From NCBI RefSeq assembly GCF_030815085.1, contig NZ_JAUSWG010000001.1: a DNA stretch of 64,000 bases. The stretch is one strand, 5' to 3'. Source of the DNA: Paraclostridium ghonii. GTDB taxonomy: Bacteria > Bacillota > Clostridia > Peptostreptococcales > Peptostreptococcaceae. Shown piece after piece: positions 35,989 to 45,827 of this stretch. A program made the translations under genes and the position numbers. The notes below the pieces were generated by a model. It did no database searches. It saw only the letters and a list, made by a program, of their open reading frames with translations, and was not told the origin of the DNA. Each line of letters begins with the position of its first letter. Position 1 is the stretch's first letter.

Positions 35989-37851
35989 ATGTATAATTAT
36001 TTAAATAATATAAATTCTCTTAAAGATATAAAAAAAATGAATACTAAAGAACTTGATTTGCTAGCTAAAGATATAAGGAAATTTTTAGTTAGATCAGTTT
36101 CGAAGACAGGTGGACACTTAGCATCTAATTTAGGAGTTGTAGAACTTACGTTAGGATTACATAAAGTATTTGATAGTCCAAATGACAAATTTATATGGGA
36201 TGTAGGACATCAATCTTATGTTCACAAAATGCTAACAGGAAGAAAAGATCAATTTGATACATTAAGACAATTTAATGGATTAAGTGGATTCCCAAAAGAA
36301 TGTGAAAGTGAACATGATATATTTGATACAGGACATAGTAGCACATCTATATCTGTTGGAACTGGAATTGCTTGTGCCAGAGATATAAAAGGAGAAGATT
36401 TTTCTGTAGTATCTATAATTGGAGATGGAGCTATAACAGGAGGAATGGCTTTAGAGGCTATTAATCACTTAGGATATATAAATACTAACATGATAGTAAT
36501 ATTGAATGATAATGAGATGTCTATAGATGAAAATGTTGGAGGAATGTCTAAACATTTATCATCAATTATAAAAAATTCAACTGTAAGTAAAGTTAAAGAT
36601 GAAGTTGAAAAAATATTAAATGTTACACCTGGAGTTAATATTTTATCTAAAACAGCAGGTAAAGTGAAAAATAGTATAAAAGGTAAATTTGCATTGCAAG
36701 AATGTGCATTTTTTGATTCTTTAGGAATAACATACTTAGGGCCTATAGATGGACATAATATAGACGAAATAGTGAAAACATTAGAAAAAGCTAAAGAACA
36801 AACTGGACCTATATTACTTCATGTAATAACTAAAAAAGGTAAAGGGTATAAATTTGCAGAGGATGAACCTCATAAGTATCATGGGGTTTCTAAATTTGAT
36901 ATAAAAACAGGACTAAAACCATCTTCATCAAAGAGTATATCTTCGGCAGTGGGTGAAAAACTAATAGACCTTGCGACTAAGGACGAAAGTGTTGTTGCTA
37001 TAACGGCAGCTATGCCATCAGGAACAGGTCTTAATAAGTTTGATGATGTATATCCAAATAGATATTATGATGTTGGTATAGCTGAACAGCATGCAGTTAC
37101 TTTTAGTGCAGGATTAGCAAAAGCTGGAATGAAACCATATTTTGCTGTATATTCATCATTTTTACAAAGAGCTTATGATCAAATAATACATGATATTGCT
37201 ATAACAAGTAAAAATGTAACTTTACTTATAGATAGAGCTGGGCTTGTAGGTAATGATGGAGAGACTCATCATGGAATATTTGATTTAAGTTACTTAAATA
37301 ATGTTCCAAATATTACTGTAATGGCTCCGAAAGATACAAAAGAGCTTGAATTAATGATGGATTTATCATTAGAATTAGAAGGCCCTATGGCTATTAGATA
37401 TCCAAGAGGAAGTAGTTATTTTGTAGATAAAGGTGAATATAAGCCTATAAAACTTGGGACATATGAAGTAATAAACAAAGGTGAAGATGTAGCTATATTA
37501 GCTATAGGTAATATGGTTAAACAATCAATAGAAGCAGTAGACATATTAAATAAGTCAGGTATTAATCCTACTTTAGTTAATGCAAGATTTTTAAAGCCTG
37601 TAGATGAAAAATTAATAATGGATTTAGCGAAAAATCATAAATATGTTATTACAGTAGAAGATAATGTAATTACAGGTGGATTTGGAAGTAGAATAAATAA
37701 ATTTATTATAGATAATAAGCTTGATAATGAGATTGTAAATATTGGAATTGAAGATGAATTTATACATCATGGAGATGTGAACATATTATATGAACAATGT
37801 GGAATTTCATCTACATGTATTGCTCAAAGAATTGAGAATTTATTAAGATAG
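35989..37851 (+). CDS. dxs: 1-deoxy-D-xylulose-5-phosphate synthase
   Basis: First enzyme of the non-mevalonate isoprenoid pathway; joins pyruvate and glyceraldehyde 3-phosphate using thiamine diphosphate. The motifs are GHLASNLGVVELTL, DVGHQSYVHKML, the ThDP-binding GDGAITGGMALEA...NDNEMS, and in the transketolase half DVGIAEQHAVTFSAGLA and YSSFLQRAYDQ. 620 residues. Its cofactor could come from ThiN (6330). Confidence 0.96.
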   Translation: MYNYLNNINSLKDIKKMNTKELDLLAKDIRKFLVRSVSKTGGHLASNLGVVELTLGLHKVFDSPNDKFIWDVGHQSYVHKMLTGRKDQFDTLRQFNGLSGFPKECESEHDIFDTGHSSTSISVGTGIACARDIKGEDFSVVSIIGDGAITGGMALEAINHLGYINTNMIVILNDNEMSIDENVGGMSKHLSSIIKNSTVSKVKDEVEKILNVTPGVNILSKTAGKVKNSIKGKFALQECAFFDSLGITYLGPIDGHNIDEIVKTLEKAKEQTGPILLHVITKKGKGYKFAEDEPHKYHGVSKFDIKTGLKPSSSKSISSAVGEKLIDLATKDESVVAITAAMPSGTGLNKFDDVYPNRYYDVGIAEQHAVTFSAGLAKAGMKPYFAVYSSFLQRAYDQIIHDIAITSKNVTLLIDRAGLVGNDGETHHGIFDLSYLNNVPNITVMAPKDTKELELMMDLSLELEGPMAIRYPRGSSYFVDKGEYKPIKLGTYEVINKGEDVAILAIGNMVKQSIEAVDILNKSGINPTLVNARFLKPVDEKLIMDLAKNHKYVITVEDNVITGGFGSRINKFIIDNKLDNEIVNIGIEDEFIHHGDVNILYEQCGISSTCIAQRIENLLR

Positions 37852-37864
37852 AAAGGTAGTTTAT

Positions 37865-38674
37865 ATGAAAAAAAGAATAGACATATTACTTGTAGAACAA
37901 GGGCATTTTGACAGTAGAGAAAGAGCTAAAAAGGCTATAATGGCTGGATTAGTATTTGTAGATAACCAAAGATGTGATAAAGCAGGATCAGAGGTTAAAG
38001 AAGACAGCAAGATAGAGGTAAAAGGCAATCCTATACCATACGTTAGTAGAGGTGGATTAAAGCTTGAAAAGGCAATGAAAAACTTTGATATTACTCTAGA
38101 AGACAAGGTATGCTTAGATATAGGATCATCTACAGGTGGGTTTACTGATTGTATGCTACAAAATGGAGCTAAAAAGGTATTTTCTATAGACGTAGGATAT
38201 GGGCAACTTGCTTGGAAGCTTAGACAAGATGAAAGAGTTGTATGTATGGAGAGAACGAACATAAGACATGTAACTATAGAAGATACTAAAGAATTTGGAC
38301 AATTTGCATCGATAGATGTTTCTTTTATATCTCTTGCATTGGTTTTACCAAAGGCAAAGGAACTTCTAGAATCAACTGGTCAAATTGTAGCATTAATAAA
38401 ACCTCAGTTTGAAGCAGGTAGAGCGAAAGTTGGTAAAAAAGGTGTAGTAAGAGAAAAATCTACTCATATAGAAGTTATAGAAAAAATAGCAGATTTTGCA
38501 GTAGCAAATGGATTTGAAATATTAGGATTAGATTACTCTCCTATAAAAGGTCCAGAAGGTAATATTGAATATTTAATTCATTTAAAAAACTCTAATGAAA
38601 GTTATGAGCACAACAAAGAAGGATTTAAGCTAACTATAGATACAGTTGTAGACAATTCACATAATTTAATGTAA
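37865..38674 (+). CDS. tlyA: TlyA-family rRNA 2'-O-methyltransferase
   Basis: 269 residues: an N-terminal S4 RNA-binding domain (about 1-60, RIDILLVEQGHFDSRERAKKAIMAGLV) and a FtsJ-like SAM methyltransferase (CLDIGSSTGGFTDCMLQNGAKKVFSIDVGYGQL). TlyA methylates 2'-OH of cytidines in 16S and sometimes 23S rRNA; a hemolysin role claimed for early homologues is disputed. It corresponds to B. subtilis yqxC, between dxs and recN. Confidence 0.93.
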   Translation: MKKRIDILLVEQGHFDSRERAKKAIMAGLVFVDNQRCDKAGSEVKEDSKIEVKGNPIPYVSRGGLKLEKAMKNFDITLEDKVCLDIGSSTGGFTDCMLQNGAKKVFSIDVGYGQLAWKLRQDERVVCMERTNIRHVTIEDTKEFGQFASIDVSFISLALVLPKAKELLESTGQIVALIKPQFEAGRAKVGKKGVVREKSTHIEVIEKIADFAVANGFEILGLDYSPIKGPEGNIEYLIHLKNSNESYEHNKEGFKLTIDTVVDNSHNLM

Positions 38675-38692
38675 TAAAGAGGGGGATTTAAA

Positions 38693-40378
38693 TTGATCCT
38701 TGAATTATATATGAAAAACTGTGCATTAATAGAGGAGTTAAGACTATATATCGATAGAAATCTAAATATATTAACTGGAGAAACAGGATCTGGTAAATCT
38801 ATAATAATAGGAGCCTTAGGATTATGTTTAGGTGGAAAATACGATAGATCTTTTTTAAGAAAGGGCACAGAAAAGGGCATAGTAGAAGCTTTATTTGATG
38901 TTAATAATCAGAAATTAAAAGAAAAGCTACTTGAAAATGGAATAGATATAGATGAAGATAATCAGATAATAATAAGTAAAGAAATTTTTGAAGATGGAAA
39001 AAGTATATCAAGAGTAAATGGAAGAAATGTAAAGGTGTCATTTTTAAAGGAAATATCAAATTACTTAATTGATATACATGGGCAACACCAAAATCAAGTT
39101 TTATTTAATAAAGACACTCACATAGACTTTCTAGATTTATTCGGAGAAGAAATTTTATATCAATCTAAAAGTGACTATGAAAGTACATATAGTGAGTATA
39201 ATGAAACAAAAAGAGCTTTAAATGTATTAACGGAAAATAAAGATGATATGCAAATTCAAAGAGAAATAGACTTAATAAAGTTTCAAATAAATGAAATAGA
39301 ATCAGCTAACCTAAATGAAAATGAATATGAAGATTTGTTAAAGCAAAGAGAAGTTTATAGAAATGGTGAAAAAATATTTACTAATTTAAACAATGTATAT
39401 TTAAATTTATATGATGGAAGTATAAATTCTGTAGATCTTATATCTAAATCATTAGGAGATTTAAGTTCTATAGCTCAATATGACGATAAATTAAATGAGT
39501 ATAATGAGACAATAGAAAGAATAATGTATGAGCTTCAAGATATATCAAGAGATATTAGAAGCTATAAAGAAAACCTTGATTTTTCTCCATATGAATTAGA
39601 ACAAATAGAACAAAGCGTAGATGAAATCAATAAACTAAGAAGAAAGTATGGAGATACTATAGAAGAAATACTAGCATATAGAGATAAAATAAATGAAAGA
39701 TTAGATGAAATTTTAAATAGAGATGAAAAAGTTGAGGAGTTAAAGTTAAAGCTTAAAAAAATCGAAGATGTTTTAGAAATTAAAGCTGAAAAATTAACTA
39801 ATACACGAAAAGAAGTGGCCAAAAATCTTCAAGAAAAACTTTTATATGAACTGAAAAGTTTAAATATGAAGAATGTAGTATTTGAAGTTGCATTTGATAA
39901 ATGTTCATTTAATTCAAAAGGACAAGATGATATAGAGTTTATGATTTCGTTTAACTTAGGAGAGGATATAAAACCTATATACAAGGTAGCCTCAGGTGGA
40001 GAAATGTCTAGATTTATGCTGGCATTTAAGACGATTTTAGCAGATATAGATGAAATAGATACTCTCGTATTTGATGAAATAGATACAGGTATAAGTGGGA
40101 TAGCAGCTCAGATAGTTGGTGAAAAATTATCTTTAATAGCTAAGAAAAAGCAAATAATTTGTATAACACACTTGCCACAAATTGCTGCTAATGCAGACAC
40201 TCACTATTGTATAGAAAAGAAAACATCCAATGAAAGAACATTTACAGTTATAAATAGATTAAATGATGAAGAAAGAAAAGATGAAATAGCAAGACTTATA
40301 GCAGGAAGTAATATAACTGAAAAAACTATGGAACATGCTAGTGAAATAATTGAACTTGCCAAAAAAGTACCTAATTAA
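38693..40378 (+). CDS. recN: DNA repair protein RecN
   Basis: SMC-like ATPase that gathers DNA ends in double-strand break repair. Walker A is GETGSGKSII near residue 30, a long central coiled coil follows, and the C-terminal half has the ABC signature VASGGEMSRFMLA and Walker B LVFDEIDTGISG. 561 residues. TTG start with gaggggga upstream. The B. subtilis order is yqxC-ahrC-recN; here recN follows tlyA after 18 bases and no arginine repressor lies between. Confidence 0.95.
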   Translation: MILELYMKNCALIEELRLYIDRNLNILTGETGSGKSIIIGALGLCLGGKYDRSFLRKGTEKGIVEALFDVNNQKLKEKLLENGIDIDEDNQIIISKEIFEDGKSISRVNGRNVKVSFLKEISNYLIDIHGQHQNQVLFNKDTHIDFLDLFGEEILYQSKSDYESTYSEYNETKRALNVLTENKDDMQIQREIDLIKFQINEIESANLNENEYEDLLKQREVYRNGEKIFTNLNNVYLNLYDGSINSVDLISKSLGDLSSIAQYDDKLNEYNETIERIMYELQDISRDIRSYKENLDFSPYELEQIEQSVDEINKLRRKYGDTIEEILAYRDKINERLDEILNRDEKVEELKLKLKKIEDVLEIKAEKLTNTRKEVAKNLQEKLLYELKSLNMKNVVFEVAFDKCSFNSKGQDDIEFMISFNLGEDIKPIYKVASGGEMSRFMLAFKTILADIDEIDTLVFDEIDTGISGIAAQIVGEKLSLIAKKKQIICITHLPQIAANADTHYCIEKKTSNERTFTVINRLNDEERKDEIARLIAGSNITEKTMEHASEIIELAKKVPN

Positions 40379-40392
40379 TTAGGTATTTTTTT
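40367..40392 (+). terminator. Rho-independent terminator after recN
   Basis: TACCTAATT/AATTAGGTA palindrome that includes the recN stop codon, followed by a T run. Confidence 0.8.
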
Positions 40393-40482
40393 GTTGTAAA
40401 ATTATATTTAGATTAAGTTGGATAAAAATAAATGAAAAATGGAACTATATGTATATAAATTTACGAAGGGAAATATATAAAA

Positions 40483-41466
40483 ATGAAAAAAATATATATA
40501 GTTTTAGCTTTAACGTTAATAATACCTATATTTATATTAGGGGTGTCGGAACCCAAAAATGAAAACAAGACAAAGTATTTAGTACCACTGGGTAATGTGG
40601 TTGGTATAAGGGCTAACACAGATGGAATGTTAGTACTTGATAATGAGGATACAAGTATTGATTATATAGATGGAGTAAAAGCTGGAGACAATATAATTAG
40701 TATAGGGGGTATTAAGGTATATAGTAGTAAAGATGTAAAAAAAATTTTAAGAGAACATAATAAAGATTACGTTGAGATTATAATTGATAGAGATGGAGAG
40801 GGAATATCAAAACAAATTCCAGTTAAAAAAGAAAATGATGAATATAAACTTGGAATTTGGATTAGAGATAAAATATCTGGAATAGGAACTATGACATTTT
40901 ATAATCCACAAAACAATACATTTTCAGCATTAGGGCATCCAATAAAGGATGTAGATACAAATGAATTGATAAAAGTTAAGAGTGGAAATATATATAATGC
41001 TGAAGAGATTTCGATTGAAAAGGGTGGAGTTAAACATGTAGGGCAAATAAAAGCTGAATTTGATGGCGATAAACCTATAGGTAATTTTAAAAAAAATAAT
41101 AGTTTTGGAATAAGTGGGAATTTAACGACATATGATAATGAAGGAAAACAAAAAATGTTAGAAGTTGGTGATAGCAAGGATATAAAGCTTGGATCCGCAA
41201 TTATTTTATTTCAAAATAAAGATGGAAAAATCGGACAATACCAAATAAATATAAAAAAAATTAAATATAATAACAAAAAAGATGATAAAGATATGGTGAT
41301 TGAAGTAGTAGATAAGAGATTGATAAATTATACTGGAGGTATAGTTCAGGGAATGAGTGGAGCGCCTATTATACAAAATGATAAAATAATTGGAGCTGTG
41401 ACACATGTTTTTGTACATAACTCTAAAATCGGATATGGAATTTTTATAGATAAGATGATAATATAA
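40483..41466 (+). CDS. spoIVB: Stage IV sporulation protein B, S55 serine peptidase
   Basis: Forespore-secreted protease that signals to the mother cell late in sporulation. Residues 4-20 form a signal/anchor helix. A PDZ domain (about 40-115) precedes the S55 domain. The catalytic triad can be placed as His152 in SALGHPI, Asp277 in EVVDKRL and Ser292 in GMSGAP; the Asp-Ser gap of 15 matches B. subtilis. At 327 residues it is about 100 shorter than the B. subtilis protein, mostly at the N terminus. Since sigma-K here has no pro-sequence, its target cannot be the classical SpoIVFB activation. Confidence 0.93.
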   Translation: MKKIYIVLALTLIIPIFILGVSEPKNENKTKYLVPLGNVVGIRANTDGMLVLDNEDTSIDYIDGVKAGDNIISIGGIKVYSSKDVKKILREHNKDYVEIIIDRDGEGISKQIPVKKENDEYKLGIWIRDKISGIGTMTFYNPQNNTFSALGHPIKDVDTNELIKVKSGNIYNAEEISIEKGGVKHVGQIKAEFDGDKPIGNFKKNNSFGISGNLTTYDNEGKQKMLEVGDSKDIKLGSAIILFQNKDGKIGQYQINIKKIKYNNKKDDKDMVIEVVDKRLINYTGGIVQGMSGAPIIQNDKIIGAVTHVFVHNSKIGYGIFIDKMII

Positions 41467-41493
41467 GTATATGAATAAAAATAAAAATAAACA

Positions 41494-41523
41494 GAAGGAA
41501 TATAAATATTAAATGTCGAATAG
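41494..41523 (+). promoter_or_regulatory. Sigma-H promoter with overlapping Spo0A box, spo0A
   Basis: The sigma-H pattern fits well: GAAGGAATA (RnAGGAwWW) at 41494-41502, 12 bases, GTCGAATAG (RnnGAATww, one mismatch) at 41515-41523. A perfect Spo0A box, TGTCGAA (41514-41520), overlaps the -10 element. This is the expected site for sigma-H control and Spo0A autoregulation. Confidence 0.8.
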
Positions 41524-41586
41524 ATTATTAGAGAAAAATTAGAAAATATTTAAATGAATTTATAATTCTATGGGGGGAAAAATTTA

Positions 41587-42408
41587 ATGAGCGAAAAAAT
41601 AAAAATAGTTTTAGCAGATGATAACAGGGATTTTTGTCAAGTGTTAAGAGAATATCTATCTAATGAAGAGGATATCGAAATACTAGGAATTGCAAAAGAT
41701 GGAATAGAAGCATTGGATTTAGTATCAAGAACACAGCCAGATGTATTAGTACTAGATGTTATAATGCCACATCTTGATGGATTAGGGGTAATTGAAAAAT
41801 TAAATGCTATGAACTTACCAAAGATGCCTAAAATAATAGTTTTATCGGCAGTAGGTCAAGATAAAATAACTCAAAGTGCAATAAACTTAGGAGCAGATTA
41901 TTATATAGTTAAACCTTTTGACTTTGTAATATTTATAAATAGAATAAGAGGATTAGTTTCTAATCAAAATACAGTAGTAGAATCTAACACAAGATCAAGC
42001 AACAGTAATATGGATATAAAAATGACTAAAACTGATTTTGTAAAAAATGTAGGTAATATAGAAACTGAAATAACAAACATAATACATGAAATTGGAGTTC
42101 CAGCTCATATAAAAGGATATTTATATTTAAGAGAAGCTATAAAAATGGTTATAGATAATGTAGAGTTATTAGGGGCAGTAACAAAAGAATTATACCCAAG
42201 TATAGCTAAGAAGTTTAACACTACTCCAAGTAGGGTTGAGAGAGCTATTAGACACGCAATAGAAGTTGCATGGAGCAGAGGTAAGGTTGATACTATAAAT
42301 CAATTATTTGGATATACAGTTCACAATACAAAAGGAAAGCCAACAAACTCTGAATTTATAGCAATGATAGCTGATAAATTAAGATTAGAACACAGTATGG
42401 TTAAATAA
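41587..42408 (+). CDS. spo0A: Sporulation master regulator Spo0A
   Basis: Response regulator that commits the cell to sporulation. The receiver domain (about 1-125) has the acidic pocket Asp11-Asp12, phospho-acceptor Asp57 in VLVLDVIMPHLDG, and the conserved Lys in VKPFDF. A short linker leads to the Spo0A DNA-binding domain (about 160-273) with HEIGVPAHIKGYLYLREAI and TPSRVERAIRHAIEVAW, which recognises TGTCGAA. 273 residues. It directly follows spoIVB, the universal spoIVB-spo0A order. Orphan kinases elsewhere, perhaps including those at 59 kb, would phosphorylate it. Confidence 0.97.
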   Translation: MSEKIKIVLADDNRDFCQVLREYLSNEEDIEILGIAKDGIEALDLVSRTQPDVLVLDVIMPHLDGLGVIEKLNAMNLPKMPKIIVLSAVGQDKITQSAINLGADYYIVKPFDFVIFINRIRGLVSNQNTVVESNTRSSNSNMDIKMTKTDFVKNVGNIETEITNIIHEIGVPAHIKGYLYLREAIKMVIDNVELLGAVTKELYPSIAKKFNTTPSRVERAIRHAIEVAWSRGKVDTINQLFGYTVHNTKGKPTNSEFIAMIADKLRLEHSMVK

Positions 42409-42420
42409 TAAATTATAAAA

Positions 42421-42456
42421 AATAAAGTCTTCAGCAAATGAAGGCTTTATTTTTTT
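42421..42456 (+). terminator. Rho-independent terminator after spo0A
   Basis: AATAAAGTCTTCA pairs with TGAAGGCTTTATT (one G-T), loop GCAAA, then T tract. Confidence 0.9.
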
Positions 42457-42504
42457 GTGTAAAGGTATAAAATAGATAGTAGCTTATTAAATTGAGGTGA
42501 AATC

Positions 42505-43707
42505 ATGAAAATAAATATGCCAAAGGATGTAAAAGATATAATAGATACTATATATGAAAATGGATATGAAGCTTTTATAGTAGGAGGATGTGTAAGAGAT
42601 TCAATTGTAGGAATAATACCCAATGATTATGATATAACTACAAATGCAAAGCCGCATGAGACAATAAATATATTTAAGGGTGAGAAAATAGTTGAAACTG
42701 GAATAAAGCATGGAACTATAAGTTTAATAAAAAATAAAAACGAATATGAAATTACAACATATAGAATTGATGGAGATTATAATGATAATAGAAGACCGCA
42801 ATCTGTAGAATTTACAAGTGATATTATAAAAGATTTAAAAAGACGAGATTTTACCATAAACTCTATAGCATATAATCATATGCAGGGAATGGTTGATGAA
42901 TTTGATGGTATAGGTGATATTGAAAGAAAAATAATAAAAACAGTTGGAAATGCAGATGAAAGATTTGAAGAAGATGGATTAAGAATAATAAGAGCTGTTA
43001 GATTTAGTTCAAAACTGGGCTTTGATATAGAGCCTAAGACTTTAAAGAGTATTTATAAGAATATAAATTTAATAAAAAATATAAGTGCAGAACGAATTCA
43101 AGAAGAATTAAATAAAATTTTGTTAAGTGATAATCCTGAAAAAATATATACACTTTATGATGCTAAGTTATTTGATGTACTTAAAATAAATGATGTACGA
43201 GTTAATAAAAAAGATTTACTTAAAATTAAGTCAAGTAAAAAAGATTTGGCTATAAGATTAAGCATATTTATATATATTCTAGGAGACATTAACGAAAGTA
43301 AAAAAATATTGGATTTATTGAAGTATTCCAATAAAATAAAGAGTCAGTGTATTACAATTTTAGATCATATAAACGAAAATATAATCGATGATAAAATATC
43401 TATAAAGATTTATTTAAAGGAAATAGGACATGAAAGTCTAAATTATTTATTATATGCAAAAAAAATATTAGACAAAGAATTTGAAAACAAATATTACGAA
43501 AAAATAAAAAATTTAATAAAAGAAATTGATATAAATAAAGAATGTTACAGTTTAAAACAGTTAGCATTAAATGGCAGTGATTTAAAACGTTTAGGGTATA
43601 GAGGAAAGGAAATAGGGGAAAAGCTGAATTTATTATTAAATAAGGTAATTGAAAATCCTAAAATAAATAACAAAGAAGAATTAAATAATATTATAAGTAG
43701 ACTATAA
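42505..43707 (+). CDS. cca: CCA-adding tRNA nucleotidyltransferase
   Basis: Class II nucleotidyltransferase that adds or repairs the 3' CCA of tRNAs. The head domain has VGGCVRDSI and NDYDITTNA with the catalytic Asp pair, KHGTIS, and RRDFTINSIAYN; the neck has RFEEDGLRIIRAVRFSSKLGF. The body and tail are helical. 400 residues. A poly(A) polymerase is possible in principle, but none is expected in this group. gaggtg ribosome binding site. Confidence 0.92.
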   Translation: MKINMPKDVKDIIDTIYENGYEAFIVGGCVRDSIVGIIPNDYDITTNAKPHETINIFKGEKIVETGIKHGTISLIKNKNEYEITTYRIDGDYNDNRRPQSVEFTSDIIKDLKRRDFTINSIAYNHMQGMVDEFDGIGDIERKIIKTVGNADERFEEDGLRIIRAVRFSSKLGFDIEPKTLKSIYKNINLIKNISAERIQEELNKILLSDNPEKIYTLYDAKLFDVLKINDVRVNKKDLLKIKSSKKDLAIRLSIFIYILGDINESKKILDLLKYSNKIKSQCITILDHINENIIDDKISIKIYLKEIGHESLNYLLYAKKILDKEFENKYYEKIKNLIKEIDINKECYSLKQLALNGSDLKRLGYRGKEIGEKLNLLLNKVIENPKINNKEELNNIISRL

Positions 43708-43797
43708 TCATTACGTACAATTTTAATTATTTAAATTGTTGTAAAATAATGCTATAATGTAATGTGATTTCAAAAACGAAAATTGGAGGTTTTAAGT

Positions 43798-44919
43798 ATG
43801 AGAGTCGAAGCCCCTATTAAGGTAGACAGAAAAACAAAAAGGCTTGCAAAGCGACTTACTGGCGGAGAAATAGCAGTTATAAATCATAAAGATATAGATG
43901 AAGTTGCTGCAAACTCATTAGTAGAGGGAAAGATAAAACTTGTTATAAATGCATCTCAGTCTATAAGTGGAAGGTATCCAAATAAAGGACCTGGAATACT
44001 TGTAGATAAAAATATACTTATTGTAGACAATGTAGGTCAAGACCTATTTGATAACTTACAAGAGGGGCAAATAATAGAAGTTATAGATGGGCAAATCTAT
44101 AGAGATGGAGAATTATTAGGCCAAGGAGAGGTATTAGATAAATACGAAGTTGATAACAAGATAAAATTAGCATATGAAAATTTATCTGTAGAGCTAGATA
44201 GATTTATAGATAATACTATAGATTATGCTAAAAAAGAAAAAGGATTAATTCTTGGAGAAGTTGAAATACCAAAAGTAAGTACAAACTACAAGAATAGACA
44301 TGTATTAATAGTTGTTAGAGGTCAGGATTACAAACAAGATTTAAGTACGATAATATCGTATATAGAAGAAATGAAGCCTATATTAGTAGGAGTAGATGGT
44401 GGAGCTGATGCTTTGATGGAGTTTGGATACACTCCGGATGTAATTGTAGGTGATATGGATAGTGTAAGTGATGAATCCTTACAAAAAGCAAAAGAAATAG
44501 TTGTCCATGCATACACAGATGGAAGAGCGCCTGGACTTAAGAGAGTGCAAGACTTAGGACTGGAGGCTGTGGTATTTCCTGCGCCTGGAACTAGTGAAGA
44601 TATAGCTATGCTTACTGCTTATGAATATAAAGCAGAACTTATAGTAGCTGTAGGTACACATTCTAATATGATAGACTTCTTAGAAAAAGGAAGACCTGGT
44701 ATGGCTAGTACATTTTTAGTTAGACTAAAAATAGGATCTAAGCTTATAGACGCAAAAGGTGTAAATTTATTATATAGAAGTAAATTAAAATTAAAGTATA
44801 TATGGGCACTTATAGCAACAGCTTTATTCCCAGTTTTAATACTTGCATCATTCTCTCCAAGTGTTAACCAGTTTATGCACTTGATGGAATTAAAAATGAG
44901 ACTACTATTACAGATGTAA
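43798..44919 (+). CDS. steA: Putative cytokinetic ring protein SteA
   Basis: 373-residue SteA-family protein. Start ATG 43798 (MRVEAPIKVDRKTKRLAKR) is preferred because ttggagg at 43783-43789 is its ribosome binding site, not part of the gene. The middle region (about 170-300) resembles thiamine pyrophosphokinase (VDGGADALMEFGYTPDVIVGDMDS) but lacks the thiamine-site part. A hydrophobic helix lies near the C terminus (IWALIATALFPVLILASF). In Corynebacterium SteA and SteB act at the septum. SteB follows 19 bases downstream. Confidence 0.88.
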   Translation: MRVEAPIKVDRKTKRLAKRLTGGEIAVINHKDIDEVAANSLVEGKIKLVINASQSISGRYPNKGPGILVDKNILIVDNVGQDLFDNLQEGQIIEVIDGQIYRDGELLGQGEVLDKYEVDNKIKLAYENLSVELDRFIDNTIDYAKKEKGLILGEVEIPKVSTNYKNRHVLIVVRGQDYKQDLSTIISYIEEMKPILVGVDGGADALMEFGYTPDVIVGDMDSVSDESLQKAKEIVVHAYTDGRAPGLKRVQDLGLEAVVFPAPGTSEDIAMLTAYEYKAELIVAVGTHSNMIDFLEKGRPGMASTFLVRLKIGSKLIDAKGVNLLYRSKLKLKYIWALIATALFPVLILASFSPSVNQFMHLMELKMRLLLQM

Positions 44920-44938
44920 TTAATTGAGGAGGATTAAC

Positions 44939-45808
44939 ATGCATATAAACATGAAGTATTATATAGTAACGATAAGTGCTATATTTATTGCATTAGGAAT
45001 AGGAATGCTAGTAGGGTTTAACTTAAACTATGATCAGGAGCTTAGCAGACAACAAGCTGCTATAATAGATGATTTGGATGCTAAGTTTGAAGATATAAAA
45101 ACAACAAATAATGAGTTAAAAGGAAAATTAAACAACAAAGAAAGTGAATATAAAAAACTTGTTAATTATTTAAATGAAAATTATGGAGTTTTAATAAAAG
45201 AGCAATTGCAAGGTAAAAATGTAGGAATAATATCAACAACAGAAAACTATGATTACACACAAGATGTATCTAAAACTATAACAGATGCAAATGGAAGTGT
45301 AGCATTTGATATTACTTTAAAAGAAAATTTAAGCAACAAAGACAAAATAAAAGAACTTAATAGTGCGCTGCAATTACAATTAAAAAATGAAAAAGATGTA
45401 ATAAATTATATAATGGATTCTTTAAAAGAAGAAAACGCTATGGAAAGATTACAACAATTAGAGAAATTAGATATGATAAAAATAAATCATTTATCAGACA
45501 ATCACCTAAATTACACACAAGTTGTTATGGCTTCTGGAGATACTAAAGAATCTTCTAATAAATTTGTGAACATAGATAAAGTAATAATAGATAGATTAAA
45601 AGAAGATGGTAAATATATAATAGCAACTCAAAAAAGTGATGCTAAATTCTCTGATTTGGAAAACTATAAAAAAGACAAGATACCTACTATAAACAATTCA
45701 CAGCAAGGAACAGGAAAACTATCCTTAGTTTATACACTTAGAGATTCTGTTGAAAAAGGTAACTTTGGTATAGGAGACAATGTTGACTCAATAATACCAT
45801 TTAAGTAA
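44939..45808 (+). CDS. steB: SteB/MctB-type membrane-anchored protein
   Basis: 289 residues: one N-terminal membrane helix (YYIVTISAIFIALGIGMLVGF) and a coiled coil (about 30-80) before a soluble domain. This is the copper-transporter MctB/SteB family; in Corynebacterium it is the partner of SteA in septum formation, and the copper role comes from the mycobacterial homologue. ATG 44939 has the strong gaggagg site; the TTG at 44924 lies upstream of that site and is rejected. Steadily paired with steA. Confidence 0.86.
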   Translation: MHINMKYYIVTISAIFIALGIGMLVGFNLNYDQELSRQQAAIIDDLDAKFEDIKTTNNELKGKLNNKESEYKKLVNYLNENYGVLIKEQLQGKNVGIISTTENYDYTQDVSKTITDANGSVAFDITLKENLSNKDKIKELNSALQLQLKNEKDVINYIMDSLKEENAMERLQQLEKLDMIKINHLSDNHLNYTQVVMASGDTKESSNKFVNIDKVIIDRLKEDGKYIIATQKSDAKFSDLENYKKDKIPTINNSQQGTGKLSLVYTLRDSVEKGNFGIGDNVDSIIPFK

Positions 45809-45827
45809 AAATAAAGGAGATGTAAAT

